Positions 28,295-38,362 of a stretch of DNA of 64,000 nucleotides are shown piece by piece; positions within the stretch are counted from its first letter, which is position 1; every line of letters starts with the position of its first letter. Under the pieces are notes generated by a model. That model saw only the letters and a program-made list of their open reading frames with translations, did no database searches and was not told where the DNA came from. The DNA is from Alcanivoracaceae bacterium (lineage in GTDB: Bacteria > Pseudomonadota > Gammaproteobacteria > Pseudomonadales > Alcanivoracaceae), in the NCBI GenBank assembly GCA_029212745.1, contig JARGOL010000009.1, positions 55,768-119,767 of the forward strand. The letters run 5' to 3'. Position numbers and translations under genes: made by a program.

Positions 28295-29119
28295 ATGAAA
28301 CTTCAAGATAAAGTGGCCATCGTCAGCGGCTCGGGCCGCGGCATCGGCCGGGAAATCGCCCTCAAGCTCGCCGCCGAAGGCGCGAGCGTGGTGGTCAATG
28401 ATCTCGATGCCGCCCCGGCGGAGGAAACGGTCGCGGCGATCGAAACCGCCGGCGGCAAGGCCGTGGCCTGCATCGGCAGCGTGACGGAAGACGGTTTTGC
28501 CGAGCGCTTCGTCAACACGGCGATCGAGCACCTCGGCGGTCTGGACATCATCGTCAATAACGCCGGCTACACCTGGGACAATGTCATCCACAAGATGACC
28601 GATGAGCAGTGGCACGCCATTATGGACGTGCACGTGACTGCGCCGTTCCAGATCCTTCGTGCCGCCTCCGAGTACTTCCGCGTGCAGGCCAAGAAAGAAG
28701 CCAACGAAGGGCGCGAGGTATTTCGCAAGGTCGTCAACATCTCCTCGCTTGCCGGTACCGGCGGCAATGCCGGACAGGCCAACTACTCGGCCGGCAAGGC
28801 GGCGGTGATGGGCCTGACCAAGGCCATGGCCAAGGAATGGGGGCGCTATAACGTCAACGTAAACTGCGTGGCCTTTGGCCTGATCAAGACGCGGCTCACC
28901 GAGGCTGCCGCCGGCTCGGATGCAAGCATCGACGTCGAAGGTCGCAAGATCAAGGTCGGCGTCAACCCCGATCTGCTCAAGACCATGGAGGCCATGGTGC
29001 CGCTGGGTCGCGCCGGCTCGCCGGCCGAGGCGGCCGGGGCCGTCTACCTGTTCTGCATTCCGGAATCGAACTACGTCAGTGGCCAGACGCTGCTTTGCGG
29101 CGGCGGCTTCTCGATGTGA
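28295..29119 (+). CDS. SDR, probable 3-hydroxyacyl-CoA dehydrogenase (FabG-like)
   Basis: 274 residues from the ATG at 28295 (AAGAGG upstream). SGSGRGIGREIALKLAAEGA cofactor loop, VVNDLD (NAD-type Asp), NNAGYTWDN, and SSLAGTGGNAGQANYSAGKAAV carrying Ser, Tyr and Lys. C-terminus YVSGQTLLCGGGFSM is typical of FabG-like enzymes. By position it oxidises the 3-hydroxyacyl-CoA made by the MaoC pair before the thiolase step. Confidence 0.9.
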   Translation: MKLQDKVAIVSGSGRGIGREIALKLAAEGASVVVNDLDAAPAEETVAAIETAGGKAVACIGSVTEDGFAERFVNTAIEHLGGLDIIVNNAGYTWDNVIHKMTDEQWHAIMDVHVTAPFQILRAASEYFRVQAKKEANEGREVFRKVVNISSLAGTGGNAGQANYSAGKAAVMGLTKAMAKEWGRYNVNVNCVAFGLIKTRLTEAAAGSDASIDVEGRKIKVGVNPDLLKTMEAMVPLGRAGSPAEAAGAVYLFCIPESNYVSGQTLLCGGGFSM

Positions 29120-29133
29120 GGGGGACGGCCGCC

Positions 29134-30285
<1,152 letters not shown>

Positions 30286-30466
30286 GCGCTCGCCACTTCT
30301 GTTTATGGAGAAACGGGAAGGGGGCCTGAGTGCAGTGCGGCAAACCATGTAGCCGAGTGCCATGGGGCGTGATCTATCCCCCTAGGAGGTGATTGCCCGG
30401 CGCCGATCATCGTGAAGCTTATGGAAGCGGCCTTTAAGAACATGAAGACAACAGGAGTGGCAAATC

Positions 30467-32086
30467 GTGATCCTGCACAAACCGGAAATCATTGAGGAAT
30501 ACACCGGCAACCGCTACTGGGGTAACAGCACGTTGCTGGAACGCTTTGCCGCCAACTGCGTCGCCCATCCCGACCGGGAAGCGGTGGTGGATCCCCCCAA
30601 CCGCGATGAGCTGGTCGGTACGCCAGCACAGCGGCTGACCTGGGCCGAGTTCTCCCGGGCCGTGGACGCCACCGCCGCTGAACTGGCAAGCCGGGGCTTC
30701 GGCAAGGATGACATACTGGTGGCTCAGCTGCCCAACGTCTGGGAGCTGGCCATGCTCTATTTGGCCGCGGCAAAGGCCGGCGGCCTGCTTTCCGCGTTGC
30801 CCCTGCAATGGCGCCGCAAGGATGTGGGCTATGTGAAAGAAATAACCGGGGCCAGTTTCTATGTCTCTGTGGAAAACTTCCACGGCTTTGACTACCGGGC
30901 GCTGGGCCAGGAGCTGGGCTTCGAGCACTATATTAGCTTGGAGGAACTGACCGATACCGCCCTGGCAGAGCCTGGCCGCGTCCCGCAGGTTCCGGTGGAT
31001 GCCAACGACATATTCACCCTGTGCTGGACCTCGGGCACCGAGGCAGAGCCCAAGGGCTGCCCCATGAGCCACAACAACTGGGAGTTCATGGTCAGCCTGG
31101 TGTTCACCACCTGTGGCCTTCAGAAGGGCGACCGCATTCTGTGCGTTGCGCCGCTGGTGAACATGACGGCGGTAGGAGTGAACTACCTACCCTGGCTGGC
31201 GGCGGCGGGCACCCTGGTGCTGCATCATCCCATTACGCCGGAAATCCTGCTGCGCCAGCTGACCGAAGAGCGGATCGAGTACACCATTCTGGTACCGGCG
31301 ATGCTGAACATGATTGCAAAACTGCCCAACGTGGACCAACTAGATCTGTCGAGCGTGCGCACGATCACCACCGGTTCGGCACCGCCCTCGGCCTGGTCCC
31401 TGCAGGAATTCAAGCGCCGCTGGGATATCGAGATTGTCAATATATGGGGCCAGAACGAAGGGACCTGTCTGGTGGCCGGTCCGGCGGATGTGCCGGATCT
31501 GGACAGGCGGGTGGATCATTTGCCCTGGTGGGGCAAGGAAGGCGTCGAATGGCCCTCCGGTATCCGTGGTATCGAAGTGAAAGTCCTCGGTGACGGGGAT
31601 GAGGAAATCACCGAACCCGGTGGCATCGGTGAGCTGTGCTATCGCAGCCCGGGGGTGTTTGCCGGCTACTTCCAGCGGCCGGATATTAGCGAGCGGTCCT
31701 TCACAGCGGATGGCTTCTTCCGCACCGGTGACCTGTTCATCGTCCAGGATGACAAGCACCTGGGCTTCTATGATCGCAAGAAAGACATGGTGATTCGGGG
31801 TGGTTTCAACATCTCTAGCGTGGAGGTGGAGAACGCGGTGCTGGGTTTTGCCAAGGTTAAGGACGTGGCCGTGATACCTCAGCCGGACGACATCATGGGA
31901 GAGCGGGTATGTGTCTGTGTGGTGCCAGCCGATGCAGACAACCCTCCGGCCCTGGAGGAAATCAACGACTACCTGAAGAAGCAGGGTATGAGTGTCTACA
32001 AGCTGCCGGAGAAGTTGAAACTGGTTGAGGCAGTGCCCCGCAATCCGGTGGGCAAGATCCTGAAAAAGGAATTGCGGAGCCTGTAA
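30467..32086 (+). CDS. Acyl-CoA synthetase / carboxylate-CoA ligase
   Basis: 539 residues, GTG start with AGGAG nine bases upstream. ANL motifs: TLCWTSGTEAEPKGCPMSH (about 185), WGQNEG (about 325), FFRTGDLFIVQDD (about 420), KDMVIRGGFNISSVEVE, and the terminal catalytic Lys in NPVGKILKKELRSL. Resembles cyclohexanecarboxylate-CoA ligase and other synthetases for bulky acids. Last gene of the rightward run. A CCCGGA/TCCGGG hairpin at 32127-32147 lies between it and the convergent AraC gene, but has no T-run. Confidence 0.9.
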   Translation: MILHKPEIIEEYTGNRYWGNSTLLERFAANCVAHPDREAVVDPPNRDELVGTPAQRLTWAEFSRAVDATAAELASRGFGKDDILVAQLPNVWELAMLYLAAAKAGGLLSALPLQWRRKDVGYVKEITGASFYVSVENFHGFDYRALGQELGFEHYISLEELTDTALAEPGRVPQVPVDANDIFTLCWTSGTEAEPKGCPMSHNNWEFMVSLVFTTCGLQKGDRILCVAPLVNMTAVGVNYLPWLAAAGTLVLHHPITPEILLRQLTEERIEYTILVPAMLNMIAKLPNVDQLDLSSVRTITTGSAPPSAWSLQEFKRRWDIEIVNIWGQNEGTCLVAGPADVPDLDRRVDHLPWWGKEGVEWPSGIRGIEVKVLGDGDEEITEPGGIGELCYRSPGVFAGYFQRPDISERSFTADGFFRTGDLFIVQDDKHLGFYDRKKDMVIRGGFNISSVEVENAVLGFAKVKDVAVIPQPDDIMGERVCVCVVPADADNPPALEEINDYLKKQGMSVYKLPEKLKLVEAVPRNPVGKILKKELRSL

Positions 32087-32188
32087 ATAGGAAGGCCCGC
32101 GTCTTGCACTTTGTCGATCGTCATCCCCCGGAATTCTGATATCCGGGTAACATGATCAGGGCTGTTTGACGGGGTATTCAGTGCACCC

Positions 32189-33253
32189 TCAGTGCGCGGG
32201 CGGCAGACTGTCGCGCGAGCCGGCACGCTGCCTGTACTCCTCCGGCGACTGGCCGAACCAGCGTTTGAAGGCGCGTCTGAAGTTGGCGCTGTCGTGATAG
32301 TTCATTAACGCCGCGATGGCCTCGATCGGCAACTTGCTTTGACAGAGGTAGCTTGCCGCCTGCTGGGAAAGGATTTCATCACGAATTTGTCGGAAACTGC
32401 TGTGTTCCTGTTTCAGCTTGCGGGCCAGGGTGCGTTTGCTCATGAACAGGGTGGCCGCTGCTTCGGCTTCACTGAGGGTGCCTGGGGGGCGGGATAACAT
32501 CATTTTCTTGAGACGGGTCTGGTAGCTTGGCTTATGGGTCTGGAGTTGCGCAAGCATGGATTCACACTGCTCCAGCGCCAGACGATAGTTTTCATGGTTG
32601 GCGGAGGCGTTCGGTTCCCGGCACAACGTCATCGGTAGTCTGAGCGTTAATTGATCGCAACCAAAGTGAATCTGGCCGGACAGGTACTCGGAATAGATCG
32701 CCTGGTATTCGGGCGCCGGATGGGTAAAGCCTATTTCAGCCTCATGCAGGGGGCGCCCGACAATGAATTCGCCGAATTCGAGCAGTGTCATGATCATCGT
32801 ATCCGCCAGGCAGCGCTCAAGGTCGGCGTCCAGCGGCACCTGGAAAGCCAGCCGACATTCCAGGTGATCTTCAACCTGCTGCAAATGCAGCTGGACAACG
32901 CTGGCACGCGTCGGCAGAAAGGTGTGTATCGCCCGCAGCGCGCTCAGCAGGTCCGGGCTGCTGGAGGCAGCAAAGCCCACGGCACCGTGGGTCGCCGGCG
33001 TGAGGCGCTTGCCCAATCGTAAACCAAATTCCGGCTGGCCGGACAGCGCTAGCGCGTTGCGAAGAATCCGTATCTGCTGGGTCGGCGTGAGCAGGCTGTG
33101 CTCGTTCAGGAACTGTTGGACGTCCAGACTGGTGCCATGCAGTAACAGGGGCAATTGCCTGGCCGTTAACCCCAGCTCGCGGGCAATCAGCCGGGAATAG
33201 TTCGACGGAATATCGCCTTCCACGTGTTGCCGTTCATCTGCTGGTTGTGTCAT
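32189..33253 (-). CDS. AraC-family regulator of the CYP153 operon
   Basis: 354 residues. N-terminal arabinose-binding-like domain of the PF12625 type (about 20-210) and a C-terminal AraC double HTH: LSEAEAAATLFMSKRTLARKLKQEHSSFRQIRDEI then IEAIAALMNYHDSANFRRAFKRWFGQSPEEYRQ. Divergent from the ferredoxin-P450 genes. In Alcanivorax an AraC regulator occupies this position (recalled as CypR), so it likely activates the P450 operon in response to alkane or an oxidation product. A two-half-site direct repeat fitting AraC binding lies in the intergenic region. Confidence 0.88.
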   Translation of the reverse strand: MTQPADERQHVEGDIPSNYSRLIARELGLTARQLPLLLHGTSLDVQQFLNEHSLLTPTQQIRILRNALALSGQPEFGLRLGKRLTPATHGAVGFAASSSPDLLSALRAIHTFLPTRASVVQLHLQQVEDHLECRLAFQVPLDADLERCLADTMIMTLLEFGEFIVGRPLHEAEIGFTHPAPEYQAIYSEYLSGQIHFGCDQLTLRLPMTLCREPNASANHENYRLALEQCESMLAQLQTHKPSYQTRLKKMMLSRPPGTLSEAEAAATLFMSKRTLARKLKQEHSSFRQIRDEILSQQAASYLCQSKLPIEAIAALMNYHDSANFRRAFKRWFGQSPEEYRQRAGSRDSLPPAH

Positions 33254-33289
33254 CGGGGTCGACCATCACAAAGTAACAATATTGTCGTT

Positions 33290-33319
33290 AAATGACCCCC
33301 TTCCTGTCAAGAAATGACC
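33290..33319 (+). promoter_or_regulatory. Direct repeat AAATGACC, putative AraC-type operator
   Basis: AAATGACC occurs at 33290-33297 and again at 33312-33319, same strand, start-to-start 22 bp, two helical turns. This is the normal half-site layout for AraC regulators. It lies between the divergent AraC gene and the ferredoxin gene. Confidence 0.55.
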
Positions 33320-33379
33320 TCCCCGTTATGGTGGCCCGGAATCACTATGGAGCCGTTAGTTATTCGCGGGAGAGAGGCT

Positions 33380-33703
33380 TTGGGCAAGGTTACCTTTATT
33401 GAGCATGACAACACCGAACATGTCACGGAATTCGAGGCTGGAAGCACGCTGATGCAAGTGGCCGTCGATAACGCCATTCCCGGCATCGACGGAGATTGTG
33501 GCGGAGAGTGCGCTTGCGGCACCTGCCACATGATCGTTGCGGATGAATGGTTCGACAAGACTGGCGACACACCCGGTGATGACGAAGAACAGATGTTGTC
33601 CATGACCCCGGAACGAGCGAAAACCTCACGCCTGGGCTGCCAGATCAAAACCACCGAGGCAATGGATGGCATCATCGTTTATCTGCCCGAATTTCAGATG
33701 TAA
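33380..33703 (+). CDS. 2Fe-2S ferredoxin, P450 electron donor
   Basis: 107 residues from the TTG at 33380, which has GGAG seven bases upstream and gives the usual family start (GKVTFIEHDNTEH). An ATG at 33347 would add 11 residues and has no ribosome site. Cluster ligands C-x5-C-x2-C in DCGGECACGTCH and the fourth Cys in RLGCQI, the putidaredoxin/adrenodoxin-type pattern. Carries electrons from the reductase at 35352 to the P450 next door. Confidence 0.9.
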   Translation: MGKVTFIEHDNTEHVTEFEAGSTLMQVAVDNAIPGIDGDCGGECACGTCHMIVADEWFDKTGDTPGDDEEQMLSMTPERAKTSRLGCQIKTTEAMDGIIVYLPEFQM

Positions 33704-33718
33704 GCATTGGAGGACCCC

Positions 33719-35122
33719 ATGACAACGCAATCGCAGACAATCCATACGAGGTTGGTCAACGCCACATCCAAGCTCGTGCCGATGCACTGGCAGATTCGGA
33801 CACTCAAGCAGGTGATGAGGGCAAAGAAGAAGGTTTTTGGCCCGCTGCGGCCAATGCCCAACTTCGTTGAATCGCCGGTTCCCGATGTCAACGCACTGGC
33901 GCTTGAGGATATCGACCCCAGCAACCCTTTTCTGTATCGGCAGGACCAATGGCGCGCCTACTTCAAGCGCCTGCGTGATGAGGCGCCGGTGCACTACCAG
34001 AAGAATAGCCCATTCGGGCCATTCTGGTCGGTAACGCGTTATGAAGACATCCTGTTCGTGGACAAGAACCACGAGCTGTTTTCCTCCGAGCCGCAAATTA
34101 TTCTGGGTGATCCCCCGGAAGGGCTATCGGTGGAAATGTTCATCGCCATGGATCCGCCCAAGCATGATGTGCAGCGCCGGGCGGTTCAGGGGGTGGTGGC
34201 ACCGCAGAATCTCAAGGAAATGGAAGGGCTGATCCGAAGACGCACCGGGGAGGTGCTCGACAGCCTGCCGCTCGGTGAAGCCTTCAACTGGGTGCCGGCG
34301 GTTTCAAAGGAGCTGACCGGACGCATGTTGGCTACGTTGCTTGATTTTCCTTACGAGGAACGTCACAAGTTGGTTGATTGGTCGGATCGATTGTCCGGCG
34401 CGGCATCGGCGACCGGCGGCCAGTTTACCGATGAAAATGTCATGTTTGACGACGCCGCAGACATGGCGTGGTCTTTCTCCAGGCTTTGGCGCGACAAGGC
34501 TGCACGCCGCGCGGCCGGCGAAGAGCCCGGTTTCGATTTGATCAGCATGCTGCAGATTAACGAAGACACAAAGGATTTGATTGATCGGCCCATGGAGTTT
34601 ATCGGCAATTTGGCCCTGCTTATCGTCGGCGGGAATGACACCACGCGCAACTCCATGAGCGGCGGTGTGCTGGCCTTGAATCAGTTCCCGGAGGAATTCG
34701 ATAAACTAAAGGCGAACCCGGAGCTGATTCCCAACATGGTCTCGGAAATCATCCGTTGGCAAACCCCGCTGGCGCATATGCGCCGGGTCGCCACGCAGGA
34801 CGTGGAACTGCGCGGCAAGACCATCAAGAAGGGGGATCGTGTTTTGATGTGGTATGCCTCGGGCAATCGGGATGAGCGCAAGTTTGAAAACCCCGATCAA
34901 CTCATTATTGATCGCAAGGACGCGCGGAACCATATTTCTTTTGGTTACGGTATCCACCGATGCATGGGCAACCGCCTGGCGGAATTACAACTGCGCATCC
35001 TGTGGGAAGAACTGCTGGAGCGTTTCGACAGCATAGAGGTTGTAGGCGAAGCTGAGCGGGTGCAGTCGAATTTCGTACGGGGCTATTCCAAGCTGATGGT
35101 TAAGTTGACGCCAAGAAAATAA
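33719..35122 (+). CDS. Cytochrome P450 of the CYP153 alkane hydroxylase family
   Basis: 467 residues from the ATG at 33719 (TTGGAGG upstream). Terminal hydroxylation of medium-chain alkanes. I-helix LIVGGNDTTRNSMSGG, ExxR in EIIRWQTP, heme-binding FGYGIHRCMGNRLAE with the Cys ligand. The stretches NPFLYRQDQWRAYFKRLRDEAPVHY and GDPPEGLSVEMFIAMDPPKHD read like the Alcanivorax borkumensis CYP153 proteins from memory. Soluble, three-component system with the flanking ferredoxin and reductase. Confidence 0.93.
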   Translation: MTTQSQTIHTRLVNATSKLVPMHWQIRTLKQVMRAKKKVFGPLRPMPNFVESPVPDVNALALEDIDPSNPFLYRQDQWRAYFKRLRDEAPVHYQKNSPFGPFWSVTRYEDILFVDKNHELFSSEPQIILGDPPEGLSVEMFIAMDPPKHDVQRRAVQGVVAPQNLKEMEGLIRRRTGEVLDSLPLGEAFNWVPAVSKELTGRMLATLLDFPYEERHKLVDWSDRLSGAASATGGQFTDENVMFDDAADMAWSFSRLWRDKAARRAAGEEPGFDLISMLQINEDTKDLIDRPMEFIGNLALLIVGGNDTTRNSMSGGVLALNQFPEEFDKLKANPELIPNMVSEIIRWQTPLAHMRRVATQDVELRGKTIKKGDRVLMWYASGNRDERKFENPDQLIIDRKDARNHISFGYGIHRCMGNRLAELQLRILWEELLERFDSIEVVGEAERVQSNFVRGYSKLMVKLTPRK

Positions 35123-35138
35123 TCAACTGTAGGGCCAG

Positions 35139-35314
35139 ATGACCGCCGACAACTTCGATTATGTGGTTGTCGGTCGGCGTATGCGCGTGCACGACCTGCA
35201 AGGGTTGCGAATGTTCGATGCCTCGATTATGCCGACTCTGGTCGGCCGCAACACCAGTCAGCGGGGACCCTGGTCGGCGAGAAAAGTGCCGCGATGATTC
35301 TCAAGGATGCCTGA
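35139..35314 (+). pseudogene. Internally deleted alkJ-type GMC dehydrogenase remnant
   Basis: Translation starts MTADNFDYVVVG, the exact opening of a GMC alcohol dehydrogenase, then jumps directly to its C-terminus RRMRVHDLQGLRMFDASIMPTLVGRNT (compare LRVxGLxGLRVxDASIMP in intact enzymes). After a frameshift near 35257-35265 the family ending TLVGEKSAAMILKDA can be read to the TGA at 35312-35314. More than 400 codons are missing. Intact alkJ genes sit between P450 and ferredoxin reductase in Alcanivorax CYP153 operons, so this is a deletion scar in place. The GMC gene at 6437-8044 might substitute. Confidence 0.88.
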
Positions 35315-35351
35315 ACCATAGGGTTCTAATGTATAGCTGAAGAGCGAGGCT

Positions 35352-36584
35352 ATGGTAAACACACAGAAAGAGACGACAGTTATCGTTGGCGGCGGGCACG
35401 CAGCCGGTGCTCTCATGACAACCCTGCTGCAAAAGAAATATCAAAATGAAGTGGTTCTGGTGGGCGAGGAGATCCATCCACCATACCAGCGACCGCCACT
35501 TTCAAAGAATTATCTGGCAGGCGATGTTGGCCAGGACTCGCTGTACCTGAAGCCGTGCTCCGTGTACGAGGTCGCGGGTCATCAGTTGCGGCTCGGATTG
35601 CGCGCCGAACAGATTGATCGGGATAAGAAAATCATCAGATTGTCGGATCAGGACACATTGAAATACGGTCGACTCGTTCTGGCTACGGGGTCCCATGTTC
35701 GACGTCTGAACGCGCCGGGCGCTGATTTGAAGGGTATTCATTATCTGCACGACATGGCTGACTCAGATGCTCTGCGAGAGCAACTCCTTCCGGGGAAAAG
35801 GCTGGTCATCGTGGGTGGCGGATATATCGGCCTGGAGGTGGCCGCCACCGCTGTCAAGAAAGGCTTGAATGTCACGGTTCTGGAGGCTGCCGAGCGTCTT
35901 ATGCAGCGCGTCACGGGCCCGGAGATTTCGTCGTTCTTCTTAGCCAAACACAGGGACGCTGGCGTGGATGTATGTCTCAACACGGCGGTAATCGGCTTCG
36001 AAGCGGATAATCAGGATCGTGTGGCTGGTGTGACCTTGGAGAATGGTGGCACGGTACCCGCCGATATCGTGCTTGTATCGATCGGTATTATGCCGGAAAC
36101 GGCCCTGGCGGAGGCCGCGGGGCTGCCCTGTGATGACGGCATTGTCGTTGACGAGTATACCTGCACCGGTGATCCCGACATTCTGGCGATTGGCGACTGT
36201 ACCCGCCACCGGAACCTTTTCTTCGAGCAGCCCCAACGGATGGAGTCGGTGGCCAACGCGGTCGACCAGGCCCGTACCGCTGCGGCAACGCTCATGGGCG
36301 AAGACAAGCCCTACGACGCCGCTCCATGGTTCTGGTCGAACCAATATGATGTAAGACTGCAGATGGTGGGCCTCTCCAAAGATCATGATCAACGGGTGGT
36401 TAGAGGTAACCCGAGGGACGGGTCATTCGCTGTTTTCTATATGCGCGAAGGTCACCTTATTGCGGTGGACGCGGTAAATCTGCCCATGGCTTTTATGGTT
36501 GGCAAGAAGCTTGTCTATCTACGAAAACGTGTTAGTTCTGAAGCCTTGAGCGATGTGGATGTCGATTTGAAGTCTTTGGTCTGA
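35352..36584 (+). CDS. FAD-dependent ferredoxin/rubredoxin reductase
   Basis: 410 residues. Putidaredoxin-reductase family: FAD loop TVIVGGGHAAGALMTTLLQ, PYQRPPLSKNYLAG, NAD loop LVIVGGGYIGLEVAATAVKKG, and the FAD-binding DILAIGDCTRHRN near residue 280, followed by ESVANAVDQARTAA. Passes electrons from NADH to the 2Fe-2S ferredoxin of this operon. Follows the deleted alkJ remnant and faces the convergent BVMO gene across 188 bp without a recognised gene. Confidence 0.92.
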   Translation: MVNTQKETTVIVGGGHAAGALMTTLLQKKYQNEVVLVGEEIHPPYQRPPLSKNYLAGDVGQDSLYLKPCSVYEVAGHQLRLGLRAEQIDRDKKIIRLSDQDTLKYGRLVLATGSHVRRLNAPGADLKGIHYLHDMADSDALREQLLPGKRLVIVGGGYIGLEVAATAVKKGLNVTVLEAAERLMQRVTGPEISSFFLAKHRDAGVDVCLNTAVIGFEADNQDRVAGVTLENGGTVPADIVLVSIGIMPETALAEAAGLPCDDGIVVDEYTCTGDPDILAIGDCTRHRNLFFEQPQRMESVANAVDQARTAAATLMGEDKPYDAAPWFWSNQYDVRLQMVGLSKDHDQRVVRGNPRDGSFAVFYMREGHLIAVDAVNLPMAFMVGKKLVYLRKRVSSEALSDVDVDLKSLV

Positions 36585-36772
36585 GGAAGGTAAGAACACC
36601 AAGTTCTCGTTTCGGGGGCTTCGGCATGCCCAGCATGCCGATCGCTGCCATGATGGCGTGAAGTTTGGAGATGCTTAATCCGACCCCGGGGCATGGTGGC
36701 GCTCCCTCGCCAGGCTGATGCAGCCAGCGAGTTGGGACTCTGTACGGAGCGCGCTCTGCTCGGTCTCGGTGC

Positions 36773-38362
36773 TCAGGATGTGTTTCGTGCGAGCTCGCCG
36801 GCACCCTTTTCCTTCTTTGGTAGGATAATGCCGCGGCGGTTGTTACCGCTGAACCGGTAGTGGTTCATCGGCAGGTGCTTTGCCCGCCAAAGCATTTCCA
36901 CGGAGGTGGAAGGGCGCAGCATGGGCGCATCGCCGTGGTGGTCGAAATAGTAGCTGTTGGACTGGGCACAGTTGTGATTCAAAAATACGGTATTTTGCTG
37001 GCGACGTTCAATATCCCGGAAGTAGGCGTCATGAACCGGTTGGCGGATTTCCACCCGGGTCGCCCCTCGCTTGGCCGCCTCGCGGATACAACGCGATAGG
37101 TGAATGGCGTTGCCCTCGACCATCTTGAAATAGGATGTACCGATCAGCGCGTACGGCCCCAGCATGATGTAGAAGTTGGGGTACCCCGGTATGGTCAGGC
37201 CCTCGTAGGCCTGGTAACGGTTCTCTTCCCAGAACTCGCCCAGATCCGTACCGCCACGTCCCACGACTTCATAGGACGGCAGGTTGCCCTTCTCGAAAAC
37301 CTTGTAGCCGGTCGTCAGGATCAACACGTCAATGTCGTGCTCGACGCCGTCGGTGGTCTCGATGCCCCTTGGCGTAATTCGCTGGATGGGCGTGGTGACC
37401 AGCTCCACGTTGTCCCGGGCGAAGGTCCGGAAATACTCGTTCGAGAACGTCGGTCGCTTGCAGCCGAAGCCGTATTGGGGCGTCAACTTGTCCCACAACT
37501 CCGGATGGTCCGGCAACTGCTCGCGCAGATTGTTCATGCCGGCCTTTTCGCACATTCTGACCAGCCAGGGTGCCTGACGATAATAAACCGCGGAGAGCAC
37601 CATCAGGGTTTCGCTGACCGTATCGGTGGCGCCGCGCAAGGTCCGCTGCAGCCTGGGCACCAGCCGGAAAAGGGTCTTGAGCCAGTTTGGCAGCTCACCA
37701 TCCGGCTTTTTCAGTACCCAGATCGGAGTGCGCTGGTAGACATCCAGTTGTTTGGCCTTGCCCGCGATTTCGGGGATCAGCTGCACCGCCGTGGCACCGG
37801 TCCCAATCACGGCCACCCGCTTACCATCCAGGTCAAGGTTTTCGGGCCAGCGGGCGGTATGGATGACTTCGCCCTTGAAACTGTCCAGCCCTTTGATATC
37901 CGGCATTTTCGGCGAGATGAGTCCGCCACAGGCCGATATGATATGGCGGGCTCGAAGCTGCTTTCCATTACTCAGTTCGATCAGCCATAGATCGTTGGCA
38001 CAGTCAAAACGGGCCCGGGTCACTTCGACACCAAAGCGAATTAATGGGTAGATACCGTATTTGCTCGCCACTCGACGTGTGTAATGGTGCAGCTCGTCGC
38101 CCGGTGCGAAGACCCGCGACCAGTTTGCATTCTGCTCAAAGGAAAAGGAGTAGGTAAAGGACGTGATGTCAACTGCGATGCCGGGATAACGATTATCACG
38201 CCAAGTGCCGCCCACATCCTGACTGCGCTCAAGAATTAAAATGTCTTTCACGCCATCGGCACGCAACTGTATTGCGGCGCCGATGCCCGAGATGCCCGAG
38301 CCAATGATGATGACTTCATGATCAGGGGTGGCTGTCGACGTCGGGAAAGCCGCCATATTCAT
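36773..38362 (-). CDS. Baeyer-Villiger monooxygenase (cassette B)
   Basis: 529 residues from the ATG at 38362 (GGGAGG seven bases upstream, overlapping the esterase stop). FAD site VIIIGSGISGIGAA, GGTWRDNRYPGIAVDI, BVMO fingerprint FKGEVIHTARWP, NADPH site VAVIGTGATAVQL. Middle of the protein is identical to the cassette A enzyme; N-terminal 195 and C-terminal 110 residues differ at many sites. Both should oxidise ketones to esters, but the diverged parts could give different substrate preference. Last gene of the leftward four-gene operon. Confidence 0.92.
   Translation of the reverse strand: MNMAAFPTSTATPDHEVIIIGSGISGIGAAIQLRADGVKDILILERSQDVGGTWRDNRYPGIAVDITSFTYSFSFEQNANWSRVFAPGDELHHYTRRVASKYGIYPLIRFGVEVTRARFDCANDLWLIELSNGKQLRARHIISACGGLISPKMPDIKGLDSFKGEVIHTARWPENLDLDGKRVAVIGTGATAVQLIPEIAGKAKQLDVYQRTPIWVLKKPDGELPNWLKTLFRLVPRLQRTLRGATDTVSETLMVLSAVYYRQAPWLVRMCEKAGMNNLREQLPDHPELWDKLTPQYGFGCKRPTFSNEYFRTFARDNVELVTTPIQRITPRGIETTDGVEHDIDVLILTTGYKVFEKGNLPSYEVVGRGGTDLGEFWEENRYQAYEGLTIPGYPNFYIMLGPYALIGTSYFKMVEGNAIHLSRCIREAAKRGATRVEIRQPVHDAYFRDIERRQQNTVFLNHNCAQSNSYYFDHHGDAPMLRPSTSVEMLWRAKHLPMNHYRFSGNNRRGIILPKKEKGAGELARNTS
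37139..37804 (-). repeat. 666-bp gene-conversion tract, copy 2
   Basis: Reverse complement of 21399-22064 with no difference found by eye. The copies are inverted, with 15,074 bp between them (22065-37138). Length is the same in both, so there is no internal indel. Confidence 0.92.

Noticed and set aside
30286..30466. Possible small gene or regulatory RNA before the second acyl-CoA synthetase
   Set aside because: The AGGAGG-like run is not followed by an in-frame start, and no convincing structure was found.
36623..36639. GGCATG/CATGCC hairpin after the ferredoxin reductase as a terminator
   Set aside because: Only six base pairs and no T-run on either strand.
36532..36804. 90-codon minus-strand frame between the reductase and BVMO genes
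   Set aside because: Overlaps both genes, has no ribosome site and no recognisable domain; I could not support a transposase remnant.
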